The position numbers were made by a program, and so were the translations under genes. Shown piece after piece: positions 9,572 through 17,946 of a stretch of 64,000 nucleotides of DNA (position 1 is its first letter; the number at the start of each line of letters is the position of its first letter). This stretch comes from Flavobacterium sp. 90 (lineage in GTDB: Bacteria; Bacteroidota; Bacteroidia; Flavobacteriales; Flavobacteriaceae), in assembly GCF_004339525.1 (NCBI RefSeq), contig NZ_SMGE01000001.1:3534001-3598000 (forward strand). The letters run 5' to 3'. A model generated the notes under the pieces. That model was not told the origin of the DNA, made no database searches, and was given only the letters and a program-made list of their open reading frames with translations.

Positions 9572-10537
9572 TTATTTATGGAGATAAGAATCCAATACAG
9601 AACTTAAATCAACGCGATGAATTTGTTGCGGAACATTGATTATGGGTTTTCGAACCAAAGATTCATTTGTTAAATAATAATGCAACCCGTCTTCAGTCGA
9701 AATTCCTTCTATTTGATGAAAAGGAAGCGGGAGATTTAGTCGCCTTTTATTTCCGGATAAAAAATCATGGTTTTTAAAGTCGTACAAAAGATATAAAAAG
9801 GGCTTTCCTATTTTAGAATAACCGCAAAGAACAATCAGTTTCTTGGATTCTAAATAAGTTGCGCCTGTGACTAATCCTTTTGTATTTAAAGTATCTTTTA
9901 GTTGTGCAACGTGTTTTCCGGATTGATTTGGTAAAGAATAAATAGAAGTTTTTGAGGAATTCCATTGTTTTGTAAACAAATAGATACTGTCTTTTGAAAC
10001 GATGAAAGCTTCACAATCGAAATTTGTGGTATTGCCTTTTTGAGACGAAAAATCAGTTTGATCAGAATATTGAAACGAAATAGTTTCAATTTGTGGGTTT
10101 CCTGCTAAAAAAGATTCTTTTTCTATTTTCAGAATGTGTAAATCAGTTCTGTTTCCGGTATAATTATTTCCAAAATCACCGATATAAATATGTGTACTAT
10201 CTTGAGAAATTTCTTCCCAGTCGTTGTTTATTACTTCGTTCAGGACTATTTTTCTTTTAATTTGACCCAAAGAATCCAATCCGTAAATGGTTTTATCATG
10301 ATCGTCATTATGCGTCCACAATAAATTATCGAAAGAAATTAATCCGGAAGTTTCTTTGATCGAGTCCGATAATTTCCTGGAATATTCCGGTTTAATTTTG
10401 AAAGAAGCATATAAACAGCTTCCGTCATTTATAGTTGCCAATGGATTATAGTTCTTTGAAAGTGGATCTGTACAACCTGATATTTGCGCATTTGCAGAAG
10501 CTGAAATCAGGAAAAAAAATAGAATTGTTTTAAGCAT
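9572..10537 (-). CDS. Secreted protein with GCTDP motif and propeller-like domain
   Basis: 321 residues from the ATG at 10537; the frame opens three codons earlier at a TTG. A Sec signal peptide ends near SANAQ. Directly after it comes GCTDPLSKNYNPLATINDG followed by SC, a short Cys/Asp-rich motif recurrent in secreted proteins of Flavobacteria, perhaps a small Ca-binding or disulfide module. The rest is repeated beta strands with motifs such as WTHNDDHDKTIYGLD and IYIGDFGNN, resembling a beta-propeller. No enzyme residues are recognisable. No T9SS C-terminal domain is visible at the end (SSVLDSYLHK). Confidence 0.75.
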   Translation of the reverse strand: MLKTILFFFLISASANAQISGCTDPLSKNYNPLATINDGSCLYASFKIKPEYSRKLSDSIKETSGLISFDNLLWTHNDDHDKTIYGLDSLGQIKRKIVLNEVINNDWEEISQDSTHIYIGDFGNNYTGNRTDLHILKIEKESFLAGNPQIETISFQYSDQTDFSSQKGNTTNFDCEAFIVSKDSIYLFTKQWNSSKTSIYSLPNQSGKHVAQLKDTLNTKGLVTGATYLESKKLIVLCGYSKIGKPFLYLLYDFKNHDFLSGNKRRLNLPLPFHQIEGISTEDGLHYYLTNESLVRKPIINVPQQIHRVDLSSVLDSYLHK

Positions 10538-10684
10538 AATCTGCAATATTAAATCTGCATACTATAAAAGTAAACTTTTAAAGAATAGATTCTAAATAGT
10601 ACCGAAAAATCTAATTAAAATATTATTTTGCAGTGCTAAATTTTTAATTAATTTTTAGTCTAAAATTAAGCATAAAACCTCAAT

Positions 10685-12103
10685 ATGAAAATTCTACAAA
10701 AACTATCGCATTATCGTTTTTCGCGCTATTTTAAGCTTTTGTTTGTTTTAGTAGATTTAATATTGTTGAATCTGGCTACAATTTTTTCTGCATACGCCAG
10801 ATTTGAAAGTTTGGATAAGCTTTTGTCAAAAGAAGAAAGAGTAGTTTCTTTATTAGCAATTTTAATTTGGCTAGTATTATTGCTTCAGAACGATTCAAAC
10901 CGAAGCATTCGTGTAGAACCTATAGAATCAATATTATTCAGAACCATAAAAAAACTGCTCATTCATGCTGCTTTAATCTCAATATTTGTGGTGTACTTGA
11001 AATACACTGATATTTCGAGACTTAGATTAGTTTATTTTTACATGATTTTCTTTGTATTATTGATGGTTTCCCGTTATTTCTCCATGAAACTTTTAAAATA
11101 TATTAGAGCGCAAGGATATAATTTTAAGACTTTTATTGTTGTTGGTGTTAATGAATCTGGAGAGAAAATCCGAAAAATATTAGCAAAAGATCTTACTTAC
11201 GGTTATAAATTTCTGGGCTTTTTTGATGACAATATAGATAATTCAATTGTTGAGGCTTCTTCAGTTTTAGGAGGTTTTAATGCAATTCCAGAATTTGTTG
11301 CCGAAAAGAAAATAGACGAAATGTATGTTGCATTACATATTGATAATATCGAAATTATTAATGAACTGACCAGAATTTGCGAACAAAATATGATCCGAAT
11401 TAAGTTTATTCCTGATTTTCAGTTGTACACAAAATCAAGTAAAGTTGAGGTTGCTTTTTATGAAAATATGCCTGTATTGATGTTTCGAACAGAACCTTTG
11501 GAACTTGTGGTAAACAGACTTGCAAAAAAAGTTTTTGATATTGTTTTTTCGATTTCTGTAATTTTATTGATATTTCCGTGGTTGTTTCCTATAATAATGT
11601 TGATTATTAAAATAGAATCGCCGGGACCAATATTCTTTAAACAAGAAAGATCAGGTCGCGATAATAGAACTTTTATGTGCTTTAAATTCAGAAGTATGTA
11701 TGTTAATGGTTTGGCGCATAAAAAACAAGCCGAAAAAGGAGATAGCCGAATTACTAAATTTGGCGCCTTTATTCGTAAAACAAGCATTGACGAATTGCCT
11801 CAGTTTTTTAATGTTTTTTATGGCGATATGTCCGTAGTTGGACCAAGGCCACATATGGTAAATCTGGCAAAGGAATACAGTGATTTAATCAACAATTATT
11901 TAGTGCGTCAGTATGCTAAACCCGGAATTACAGGTTGGGCGCAAGTCAACGGTTATCGAGGCGAAACTAAAGTATTGAGCGATATGGAAAGCAGAGTAGA
12001 ATATGATATCTGGTATATTGAAAACTGGAGCTTATTACTGGACGTGAAAATTATCGTAAAAACGATTATCAATGTCTTTAAAGGGGAAGAAAATGCTTAT
12101 TGA
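10685..12103 (+). CDS. Undecaprenyl-phosphate sugar phosphotransferase (WcaJ-type)
   Basis: 472 residues. Four hydrophobic helices lie in the first ~130 residues, followed by a Rossmann-like CoA-binding-3 domain (FIVVGVNESGEKIRKIL). After another membrane helix comes a bacterial sugar transferase domain (about 275-472) with SPGPIFFKQERSGRDNRTF, KFRSMY, SIDELPQFFNVF, GDMSVVGPRPH and KPGITGWAQVNG. This enzyme loads the first sugar-1-phosphate onto undecaprenyl phosphate to start capsule or exopolysaccharide repeat units. Its stop directly abuts the stop of the convergent CpsB-like gene. Confidence 0.92.
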   Translation: MKILQKLSHYRFSRYFKLLFVLVDLILLNLATIFSAYARFESLDKLLSKEERVVSLLAILIWLVLLLQNDSNRSIRVEPIESILFRTIKKLLIHAALISIFVVYLKYTDISRLRLVYFYMIFFVLLMVSRYFSMKLLKYIRAQGYNFKTFIVVGVNESGEKIRKILAKDLTYGYKFLGFFDDNIDNSIVEASSVLGGFNAIPEFVAEKKIDEMYVALHIDNIEIINELTRICEQNMIRIKFIPDFQLYTKSSKVEVAFYENMPVLMFRTEPLELVVNRLAKKVFDIVFSISVILLIFPWLFPIIMLIIKIESPGPIFFKQERSGRDNRTFMCFKFRSMYVNGLAHKKQAEKGDSRITKFGAFIRKTSIDELPQFFNVFYGDMSVVGPRPHMVNLAKEYSDLINNYLVRQYAKPGITGWAQVNGYRGETKVLSDMESRVEYDIWYIENWSLLLDVKIIVKTIINVFKGEENAY

Positions 12104-12838
12104 TTAAGATTTAAAAAACTGATTGTTATTGATTACTTCTTTTAGATTAGAAATACTTTTAACTTTAATTTTGTTGCCAAAAGCGTTAATATGTCTCATA
12201 TGATGAACATCAGTTCCTGCAAAATCATACATTCCCTTTTTAAGAAGTTCGTCAGCAATTTTGGATATTTCACTTCCATAATAACCAACTGTCGACAATA
12301 AATTCAACTGAAAAAGACAACCTGCTTTTTTTAGTTTTTCGTATTCATCAAAATTTTTATGATAAAAAATATAGCGTTCCGGATGTGCCAAAACTGGAAT
12401 GTAACCTGCAACCTGCAAATCAAATAATATTTTATACAATCGGATAGGAGCATTCAAGTACGACATTTCTACCAATACATAATTGTCTTTTAGCGTAAGA
12501 AGCTTTTCGGATTGAAAATGACTTTCAAACCAATCATCCATTAAATACTCTGCTGCGGTTTCAAAAGGAATTTGAAGTTTGCTTTCTTCTGCTAAAAGAA
12601 TAGTTTCTTTATGATTATTTAAAATTGTCTCTTGCGAATTTTTCCAAATGTGACTAATATGCGGAGTAGTAATAAATTGAGAAAAGCCCATTTCCTGAAA
12701 AGCTTTTATAAGTTTAATACTTGCATTACTATTCTTTGCACCATCGTCAATACCTGGTAATACGTGGGAATGAATGTCGATAAAACCTTCAGGAATTATG
12801 TCTTTTAAGTATAGCTTGGGTTTGAGGAATGATAACAT
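12104..12838 (-). CDS. CpsB/YwqE-type PHP-domain tyrosine-protein phosphatase
   Basis: 244 residues with a PHP metal site: FIDIHSHVLPGIDDG (His23, His25), TTPHISHIW, ILAHPERY and AGTDVHH. These motifs match CpsB/CapC/YwqE phosphatases, which dephosphorylate tyrosine kinases of polysaccharide export and so control chain length (family knowledge). The neighbouring sugar transferase supports that role, although it lies on the opposite strand. The -7 element is only five bases from the ATG, so the mRNA is almost leaderless. Confidence 0.88.
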   Translation of the reverse strand: MLSFLKPKLYLKDIIPEGFIDIHSHVLPGIDDGAKNSNASIKLIKAFQEMGFSQFITTPHISHIWKNSQETILNNHKETILLAEESKLQIPFETAAEYLMDDWFESHFQSEKLLTLKDNYVLVEMSYLNAPIRLYKILFDLQVAGYIPVLAHPERYIFYHKNFDEYEKLKKAGCLFQLNLLSTVGYYGSEISKIADELLKKGMYDFAGTDVHHMRHINAFGNKIKVKSISNLKEVINNNQFFKS

Positions 12839-12843
12839 GTGTG

Positions 12844-12851
12844 CAAAAGTA
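12844..12851 (-). promoter_or_regulatory. -7 element of the CpsB-like gene
   Basis: On the minus strand it reads TACTTTTG, then CACAC, then the ATG. A start site at the usual distance would leave a leader of only a few bases. Confidence 0.5.
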
Positions 12852-12933
12852 AAAAAATGAAAGGATTTTTAATGAAATTGGTTAGAGGATTTATTTAAAA
12901 CGATTTATTGAGAATTTGTTACAGAAACCTAAT

Positions 12934-12962
12934 TTGACATTTCATCCATTAGTTTATATTTG
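12934..12962 (+). promoter_or_regulatory. Promoter of the first DUF5009-type gene
   Basis: TTG at 12934-12936, an 18-base spacer and TATATTTG at 12955-12962. This is one of the best consensus matches in the window, 24 bases before the ATG. Confidence 0.6.
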
Positions 12963-12986
12963 TTGTTATCAATACGCTGAAATTTT

Positions 12987-14177
12987 ATGAAAATTAAAGA
13001 GAATTTATACAATCAAAGGATTATTTCGATAGATGCTTTACGCGGAATTACCATTTTTATAATGATTTTTGTAAATGAGCTCGCTAGTATAAAAGAAGTT
13101 CCGCAATGGATGAAACATATGCCGGCAGACGCTGATGCAATGACCTTTGTTGATGTGGTTTTTCCGGCTTTTTTATTTATTGTCGGAATGTCGATTCCAT
13201 TTGCTTTCAATGCTCGATTATTAAAAGGAGATAGTACAAAAACAATTTGGACACATACCTTAAAAAGAGCTTTCGCTTTAATTATTATTGGTGTTTTTAT
13301 GGTTAATGCTGAATATGGTTATGATGCAACAAAAATGATTATTGCGCCTGCATTTTGGGGACTTTTGGCTTATTTCATGCCAATTCCAATTTGGAATAAA
13401 TATGCGAAAGATTTTCCGGTTTGGTTAGAAAACACAATTCAATATGGTGGTATGCTTGTTTTAGTAGCCTTGTATTTTTTATACGTTCAGGATACTGGCG
13501 AAATTGGAATGACACCAAAATGGTGGGGAATTCTGGGATTAATAGGTTGGGCGTATTTAATTTCAGTAATCTATTATTGGTTAGTTTCAGGAAGATTATG
13601 GGCTATGATTGCTTTTTTGATAGTTTGTGTAATCGCCAATTCAGTTAATTTGACAGAAGGATCTGTAATACAACAAACGCCTTGGTTAAGTTTTATCGCC
13701 GGACATTTAACACATGCTTCATTAGTAAGCGCCGGAGTTGTGATTTCGCTTTTGTTCTTTGATAGAAAAGTCGCTCCCAAAATCAATTGGGCAGTAATGG
13801 GTTTTGCCGTTGTGTTTTTTGTGACAGGATATTTATTAAGACCTTATTTTGGAATTTCAAAAATAAAAGGAACACCATCTTGGACTATGTTTTCGGCTGC
13901 AATTTGTACCGTATTATTCTATTTTCTGTATTGGTTAATGGAGATTAAAAAACAAACAAAATGGAGTAATTTCTTCATGCCGGCAGCAGCAAATCCTTTG
14001 TTGATTTATATTTTGCCAGGAGTAATTTACTATTTCTGCATAGCTTTTAATATTCATGTTATTCCGGATTATTTTCGTGTAGGCGTTCCGGGAATTATTT
14101 GGTCATTAGTTTTCTCAACAATAATGTTGTTTGTAATGAAATTATGTAATAAGTATAAAATTCAGCTTCATTTGTAG
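12987..14177 (+). CDS. DUF5009 / heparan-alpha-glucosaminide acetyltransferase-like membrane protein
   Basis: 396 residues with about ten membrane helices. The N-terminus has the family hallmark RIISIDALRGITIFIMIFVN followed by FVDVVFPAFLFIVGMSIPFAF. The end has AANPLLIYILPGVIYYF. Relatives include the lysosomal HGSNAT acetyltransferase and bacterial DUF1624/DUF5009 proteins, proposed to transfer acetyl groups across the membrane to glycans. In flavobacterial genomes such proteins often sit near glycan-degradation genes. Here it follows polysaccharide genes but is expressed from its own promoter. The exact substrate is unknown. Confidence 0.82.
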   Translation: MKIKENLYNQRIISIDALRGITIFIMIFVNELASIKEVPQWMKHMPADADAMTFVDVVFPAFLFIVGMSIPFAFNARLLKGDSTKTIWTHTLKRAFALIIIGVFMVNAEYGYDATKMIIAPAFWGLLAYFMPIPIWNKYAKDFPVWLENTIQYGGMLVLVALYFLYVQDTGEIGMTPKWWGILGLIGWAYLISVIYYWLVSGRLWAMIAFLIVCVIANSVNLTEGSVIQQTPWLSFIAGHLTHASLVSAGVVISLLFFDRKVAPKINWAVMGFAVVFFVTGYLLRPYFGISKIKGTPSWTMFSAAICTVLFYFLYWLMEIKKQTKWSNFFMPAAANPLLIYILPGVIYYFCIAFNIHVIPDYFRVGVPGIIWSLVFSTIMLFVMKLCNKYKIQLHL

Positions 14178-14184
14178 GGGAGTT

Positions 14185-14305
14185 TAACCGCAAAGTTCAC
14201 AAAGATTTACGCAAAGTTCGCAAAGCTTTAAACACAAAGCTTTGCGAACTTTGTGTTTGCTAAACGTAATCTAAGGAAAAAAAACCTTTGCGGACTTTGC
14301 GGTTA
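14185..14305. repeat. Nested palindrome, CGCAAAGTTCGCAAAG family, copy 1
   Basis: The outer arms TAACCGCAAAGT (14185-14196) and ACTTTGCGGTTA (14294-14305) are perfect. The inner arms (14213-14229 and 14236-14252) are 17 bp perfect and contain AAAGTTCGCAAAGCTTT. Similar elements lie at 25.05 kb and 32.7 kb. All three sit between convergent genes. Confidence 0.85.
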
Positions 14306-14344
14306 AATAATCTCATTTCAACTTGAAACCTGAAACAAATTTTT

Positions 14345-14746
14345 CTACCTCACACGTTTAAACGCAATCGGTCCGTTTCGTTTTTTATTGTCTACAAAAG
14401 AGCCTTCCAGAGTATTTCCGTCTTCAGATAATTTTAAAGTATGCGTTCCCGCGGTTGCCCAGCCTTCAATTGGCAATGTTACGGTTACAGTATAAGTAAT
14501 TGTATTTCCTGTTCTTTTTCCCGTGCCGCTTTCAACAAATTTCTGTCCTTTCCATTCCAGATAATGTGAGAAAATAATTTTTCCGTTTTGTTCTGATATA
14601 ATGGCAACTGCATTTTGAACGCCGGGATTTATATCTTCCCAAACACCATTAATATCAATTTTAGAAACAGCAGATTTATTTTGGCTATAGCCGAAATTTG
14701 AAAAAAAGATAGAAACGAAAAGGATAAATAAAAGTTTTGTTTTCAT
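14345..14746 (-). CDS. Secreted small beta-rich protein
   Basis: 133 residues with a clear Sec signal peptide (about 1-21, ending YSQ). The mature ~110 residues look like an up-and-down beta barrel or lipocalin-like fold: INGVWEDINPGVQNAVAII, GKIIFSHYLEWKGQKF, THTLKLSEDGNTLEGSF. The final strand, GPIAFKRVR, is typical of small proteins that compare ligand-bound and free states. No family name is certain. It starts four bases after the stop of the upstream gene, so the two form an operon and may act together. Confidence 0.75.
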   Translation of the reverse strand: MKTKLLFILFVSIFFSNFGYSQNKSAVSKIDINGVWEDINPGVQNAVAIISEQNGKIIFSHYLEWKGQKFVESGTGKRTGNTITYTVTVTLPIEGWATAGTHTLKLSEDGNTLEGSFVDNKKRNGPIAFKRVR

Positions 14747-14750
14747 GTTT

Positions 14751-15344
14751 TTAAATTTGAACTATAACTGATTTTATTTCTAAAAATGCTCCCGAAACCG
14801 GATTGTAATTCACAAAATTGAATTTACAAAGGTTATGAATATTTAAAAGTTTTCCGTTTGCTAAGCCGTCTTGTTTAAAATTTGACCAAGGAATTTTAAT
14901 CGTCTTAAATTTTTTCGGAGAAGCCGGAATGTCAACTCTCGGATGCGAACCGCCGTGTACACAACCAGTTCCTTCTTGATTTCCTTCTCGGGCTTGCAAT
15001 TTTATAAGATGTGAAGATCTGTAAGTTATAGTGACGAATTTCGAATTATTCGATAAGTTTGTTGCAATGCCATCATTTGAATCTGATGCCGTAATCATGA
15101 CATTGAGTTCTATTTCTCCAATTGGATTGTCTTTTGCTGTTATTCTGATAATCCCTTCTCTTTGTCGGATTGTATTTATGGTTTCCTGATTTTCTTTGGC
15201 TGGACCGGCAACATACCAAGTCGAAGATTTTACAAGATTTCGGTCTGAATCTAAATCATGCTGCATAAATCCAAAACCTGATGTAAAAAAGATTGTCAAT
15301 AACAAGAGAAAGGAATCAATTAGAATCAGGATTCTGTTTTTCAT
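14751..15344 (-). CDS. Secreted protein with carbohydrate-binding-like fold
   Basis: 197 residues with an N-terminal hydrophobic helix (about 4-24) that is probably a signal peptide or anchor. The body is beta-rich, with FKTIKIPWSNFKQDGLANG and a terminal LEIKSVIVQI, the pattern of a galactose-binding or CBM-like jelly roll in which the last strand closes the sandwich. The segment GTGCVHGGSHPRVDIPAS is Cys/His-rich and could be a loop near a ligand. No enzyme motif is seen. First gene of a two-gene unit with the small secreted protein downstream. Confidence 0.7.
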   Translation of the reverse strand: MKNRILILIDSFLLLLTIFFTSGFGFMQHDLDSDRNLVKSSTWYVAGPAKENQETINTIRQREGIIRITAKDNPIGEIELNVMITASDSNDGIATNLSNNSKFVTITYRSSHLIKLQAREGNQEGTGCVHGGSHPRVDIPASPKKFKTIKIPWSNFKQDGLANGKLLNIHNLCKFNFVNYNPVSGAFLEIKSVIVQI

Positions 15345-15486
15345 GGAAAACTATTTTTGTTCAAAATCAAAAATATACTTTTTTACAATCCGTTTTAGTT
15401 TTTCTTTTTTTATTCTTTTTAAAATAGACGACTGTTTTAAATTAAATTTTAAATTTGTAAGAAGTTGTCTCTGAAAATCTTACGAA

Positions 15487-16668
15487 ATGAAAAGTATAAA
15501 ATCACGAATTGTTTTATTTTTCCTTTTTCTTACTTCATTTTGTTATTCACAGAATGATACGATTTCGAACAACAAAAAAGATATTTTGGATGTTTTGTAT
15601 AAACTATTCCATAAAAATGATTCCGTAAGAGTAGATTCAAACAAAAAAGTGGCTTTTTCTTTGCTTCCTGTTCCTATAGATGCAAATAAAAATGCGGGAT
15701 TGGTCGTTTCGTTTTTAACCACATTCTATTTGGGCGATAGTAATACGACCAAAATGTCTCAGGTTTCTTTTTCGCCTTATTTCAGTTTTTCCAAGCAATA
15801 TGTTTTTCCTATTCAATCCTATATTTATACAAAAGATGATAAGTGGAATTTTATTGGAGATTATAGATATATGATTTATCCGCAAGATACTTACGGTTTA
15901 GGCGGACACAATACAGACGAAAAAATGTCAACACTAAATTATCAGCAATGGCGTTTTTATCAGTTTGCAACCCGAAAAATAATTGGCAATTTCAGAATGG
16001 GATTAGGATTATTATTGGATAATTATCAAAATATTTCTGAGGAATCTTATATCGATGATCAAACCGATTATTACAAATATATGAATGGAGATTTCTCCGA
16101 TGAAAACTCTTTTGGAGTTGCTGTTCAGGGACTTTATGATTCCAGAAAAAATAACGTAAATCCGGAACAAGGACTTTATGTAGAAGCCGATTATAGAATA
16201 AACACAACTGGAGTCGACGGAAAAAAATGGAATTCTATTTATTTTGATGCTCGAAAATATCATTCGTTTAGTAAATATAAACACAGAGTTTTGGCTTATA
16301 GAGCTTTTTATTGGTCGACTTTTGGCGGAAAACCACATTATCTCGATTTGCCAAGTATTGGTTGGGATCGCGATGGAAAAACAGGTCGCGGTTTTACCAG
16401 AAATAGATTTCGAAGTAATGCATTGATGTATTTTGAAACAGAATATAGAACTGATATTTCCAAGAATGGATTTTGGGGAGCTGTGTTTTTTACAAATATT
16501 TCGTCAGTTTCAAAGTTAGATACCTACGATTTTAAAAAATGGAATCCTGCCGCCGGAGCTGGTTTACGCATTAAATGGAACAAGCAAAATAATAGTAATT
16601 TGGTGCTCGATTTTGGAGTTAGTAAAAACGATTGGTCATTGCGATTGGGTTTAGCCGAAAATTTCTAA
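15487..16668 (+). CDS. D15/BamA-type outer-membrane beta-barrel protein
   Basis: 393 residues with a Sec signal peptide (about 1-21, SFCYSQ). The mature protein is built of amphipathic beta strands with aromatic ends, and the last residues (DWSLRLGLAENF) end in Phe as expected for an outer-membrane barrel. The segments YDSRKNNVNPEQGLYVEADY and GRGFTRNRFRSN match the barrel of the surface antigen D15/BamA superfamily. POTRA domains are absent, so it is not BamA itself. Similar POTRA-less proteins act as porin-like or lipid/protein transport barrels. The GT2 gene starts 30 bases downstream. Confidence 0.8.
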   Translation: MKSIKSRIVLFFLFLTSFCYSQNDTISNNKKDILDVLYKLFHKNDSVRVDSNKKVAFSLLPVPIDANKNAGLVVSFLTTFYLGDSNTTKMSQVSFSPYFSFSKQYVFPIQSYIYTKDDKWNFIGDYRYMIYPQDTYGLGGHNTDEKMSTLNYQQWRFYQFATRKIIGNFRMGLGLLLDNYQNISEESYIDDQTDYYKYMNGDFSDENSFGVAVQGLYDSRKNNVNPEQGLYVEADYRINTTGVDGKKWNSIYFDARKYHSFSKYKHRVLAYRAFYWSTFGGKPHYLDLPSIGWDRDGKTGRGFTRNRFRSNALMYFETEYRTDISKNGFWGAVFFTNISSVSKLDTYDFKKWNPAAGAGLRIKWNKQNNSNLVLDFGVSKNDWSLRLGLAENF

Positions 16669-16698
16669 CTTTCGAAAAAATCAATTCCTATATTTTTC

Positions 16699-17862
16699 AT
16701 GCAATTATCGGTAATTATTCTTAATTATAATGTGCGTTACTTCTTGGAACAATGTGTTTTAAGTGTTCAGGAAGCGATTTCGACACTTGATGCTGAAATT
16801 ATTGTAGTTGATAATAATTCTTCAGATGAGAGTTGTTTGATGATGAAAAATAAGTTTCCGAACATAAAATTAATCGAAAACGCCTCAAATTTTGGTTTTC
16901 CAAAAGGGAATAATATTGGTGTTTCTCAAGCTTCGGGAAAATATATTTGCATTTTAAATCCCGATACAGTTGTTGCAGAAGATACGTTCGTTAAGATTCT
17001 GGCTTTCGCCGAAAGGCAAACTGATTTAGGAATAATTGGCTGTAAATTAATTGACGGAACAGGAGGATTTCTGCCGGAAAGCAAACGCGGAATTCCAACG
17101 CCGTGGATTGCTTTTACAAAGATTTTGGGTTTGTATAAGATTTTTCCAAAAACTAAACTTTTCAATCAATATTACGCACAACATTTAGGAGAAAATGAAA
17201 CCGGAAAAGTCGATATTCTAGTTGGAGCTTTCATGTTCTTAGAACGCAATTTATATAAGGAATTAGAAGGTTTTGATGAAAATTGTTTCATGTATGCAGA
17301 TGATATTGATTTGTCGTATCGTGCGTTGCAAAAACAAAAAGTAAATTACTATTTTCATGAAACTACCGTTTTGCATTATAAAGGAGAAAGTACGGTAAAA
17401 GACGAAAAGTACATGAAGCGTTTTCAGGAAGCGATGACTTTCTTTTATAAAAAGCATTTTAAGAAATCCTGGTTTTTTGAATTTTTTATTCAAATTGGAA
17501 TTTGGTTTTTCTCTTTTGTGAAAATGTTTCAGGGAAAAGTTAAGTCAAAACCTTTGCCCGAAAGTGTCTTTTTTTGTTCTTCAAATAAAATTTTGTCTGA
17601 AAAATTACCTTCTATTTTAAAAAATAAAGTACTCTTTTTGGATTTAAAAAAAGAAAAAATGGTAAATTCGTGCCTACTTTTTAAGGGTAAACGAGGAGAG
17701 ATTATTTTGGATAATCACTATATTTCATTCAAAAAATGTATCAAAATGATAGAAACTCTTAAAGATAAGAACATTACTTTTAAGATTTTCCCCAAAAACA
17801 CCAATTTTATTATAGGAAGTAATTCCCGAAATGACAGAGGGCAAATTATAAAAATTGAGTAA
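16699..17862 (+). CDS. Glycosyltransferase family 2
   Basis: 387 residues. A GT-A domain occupies about 1-240: LSVIILNYNVRYFLEQC, EIIVVDNNSSDES, NFGFPKGNN, an ILNPDT motif where the DXD-like Asp lies, and FDENCFMYADDIDLSYRA with the catalytic acidic pair. This arrangement is typical of rhamnosyltransferase-like GT2 enzymes. One hydrophobic segment follows at about 255-270. The last ~110 residues are Lys-rich and not recognised. A probable role is surface polysaccharide assembly in the cytoplasm, facing the membrane. A TATATTTT stretch ends two bases before the ATG, so the transcript could be leaderless if it is a promoter. Confidence 0.88.
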   Translation: MQLSVIILNYNVRYFLEQCVLSVQEAISTLDAEIIVVDNNSSDESCLMMKNKFPNIKLIENASNFGFPKGNNIGVSQASGKYICILNPDTVVAEDTFVKILAFAERQTDLGIIGCKLIDGTGGFLPESKRGIPTPWIAFTKILGLYKIFPKTKLFNQYYAQHLGENETGKVDILVGAFMFLERNLYKELEGFDENCFMYADDIDLSYRALQKQKVNYYFHETTVLHYKGESTVKDEKYMKRFQEAMTFFYKKHFKKSWFFEFFIQIGIWFFSFVKMFQGKVKSKPLPESVFFCSSNKILSEKLPSILKNKVLFLDLKKEKMVNSCLLFKGKRGEIILDNHYISFKKCIKMIETLKDKNITFKIFPKNTNFIIGSNSRNDRGQIIKIE

Positions 17863-17901
17863 AAAATTATATTAAGTGTAATTTATATTTAAAATATTCA
17901 G

Positions 17902-17909
17902 TAATTTCG
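17902..17909 (+). promoter_or_regulatory. -7-like element of the E2 gene
   Basis: TAATTTCG, one mismatch to TAnnTTTG, 37 bases before the ATG. Confidence 0.3.
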
Positions 17910-17946
17910 CAATCACAAAATCAAAATCATCCTTTAGATTAACAAT

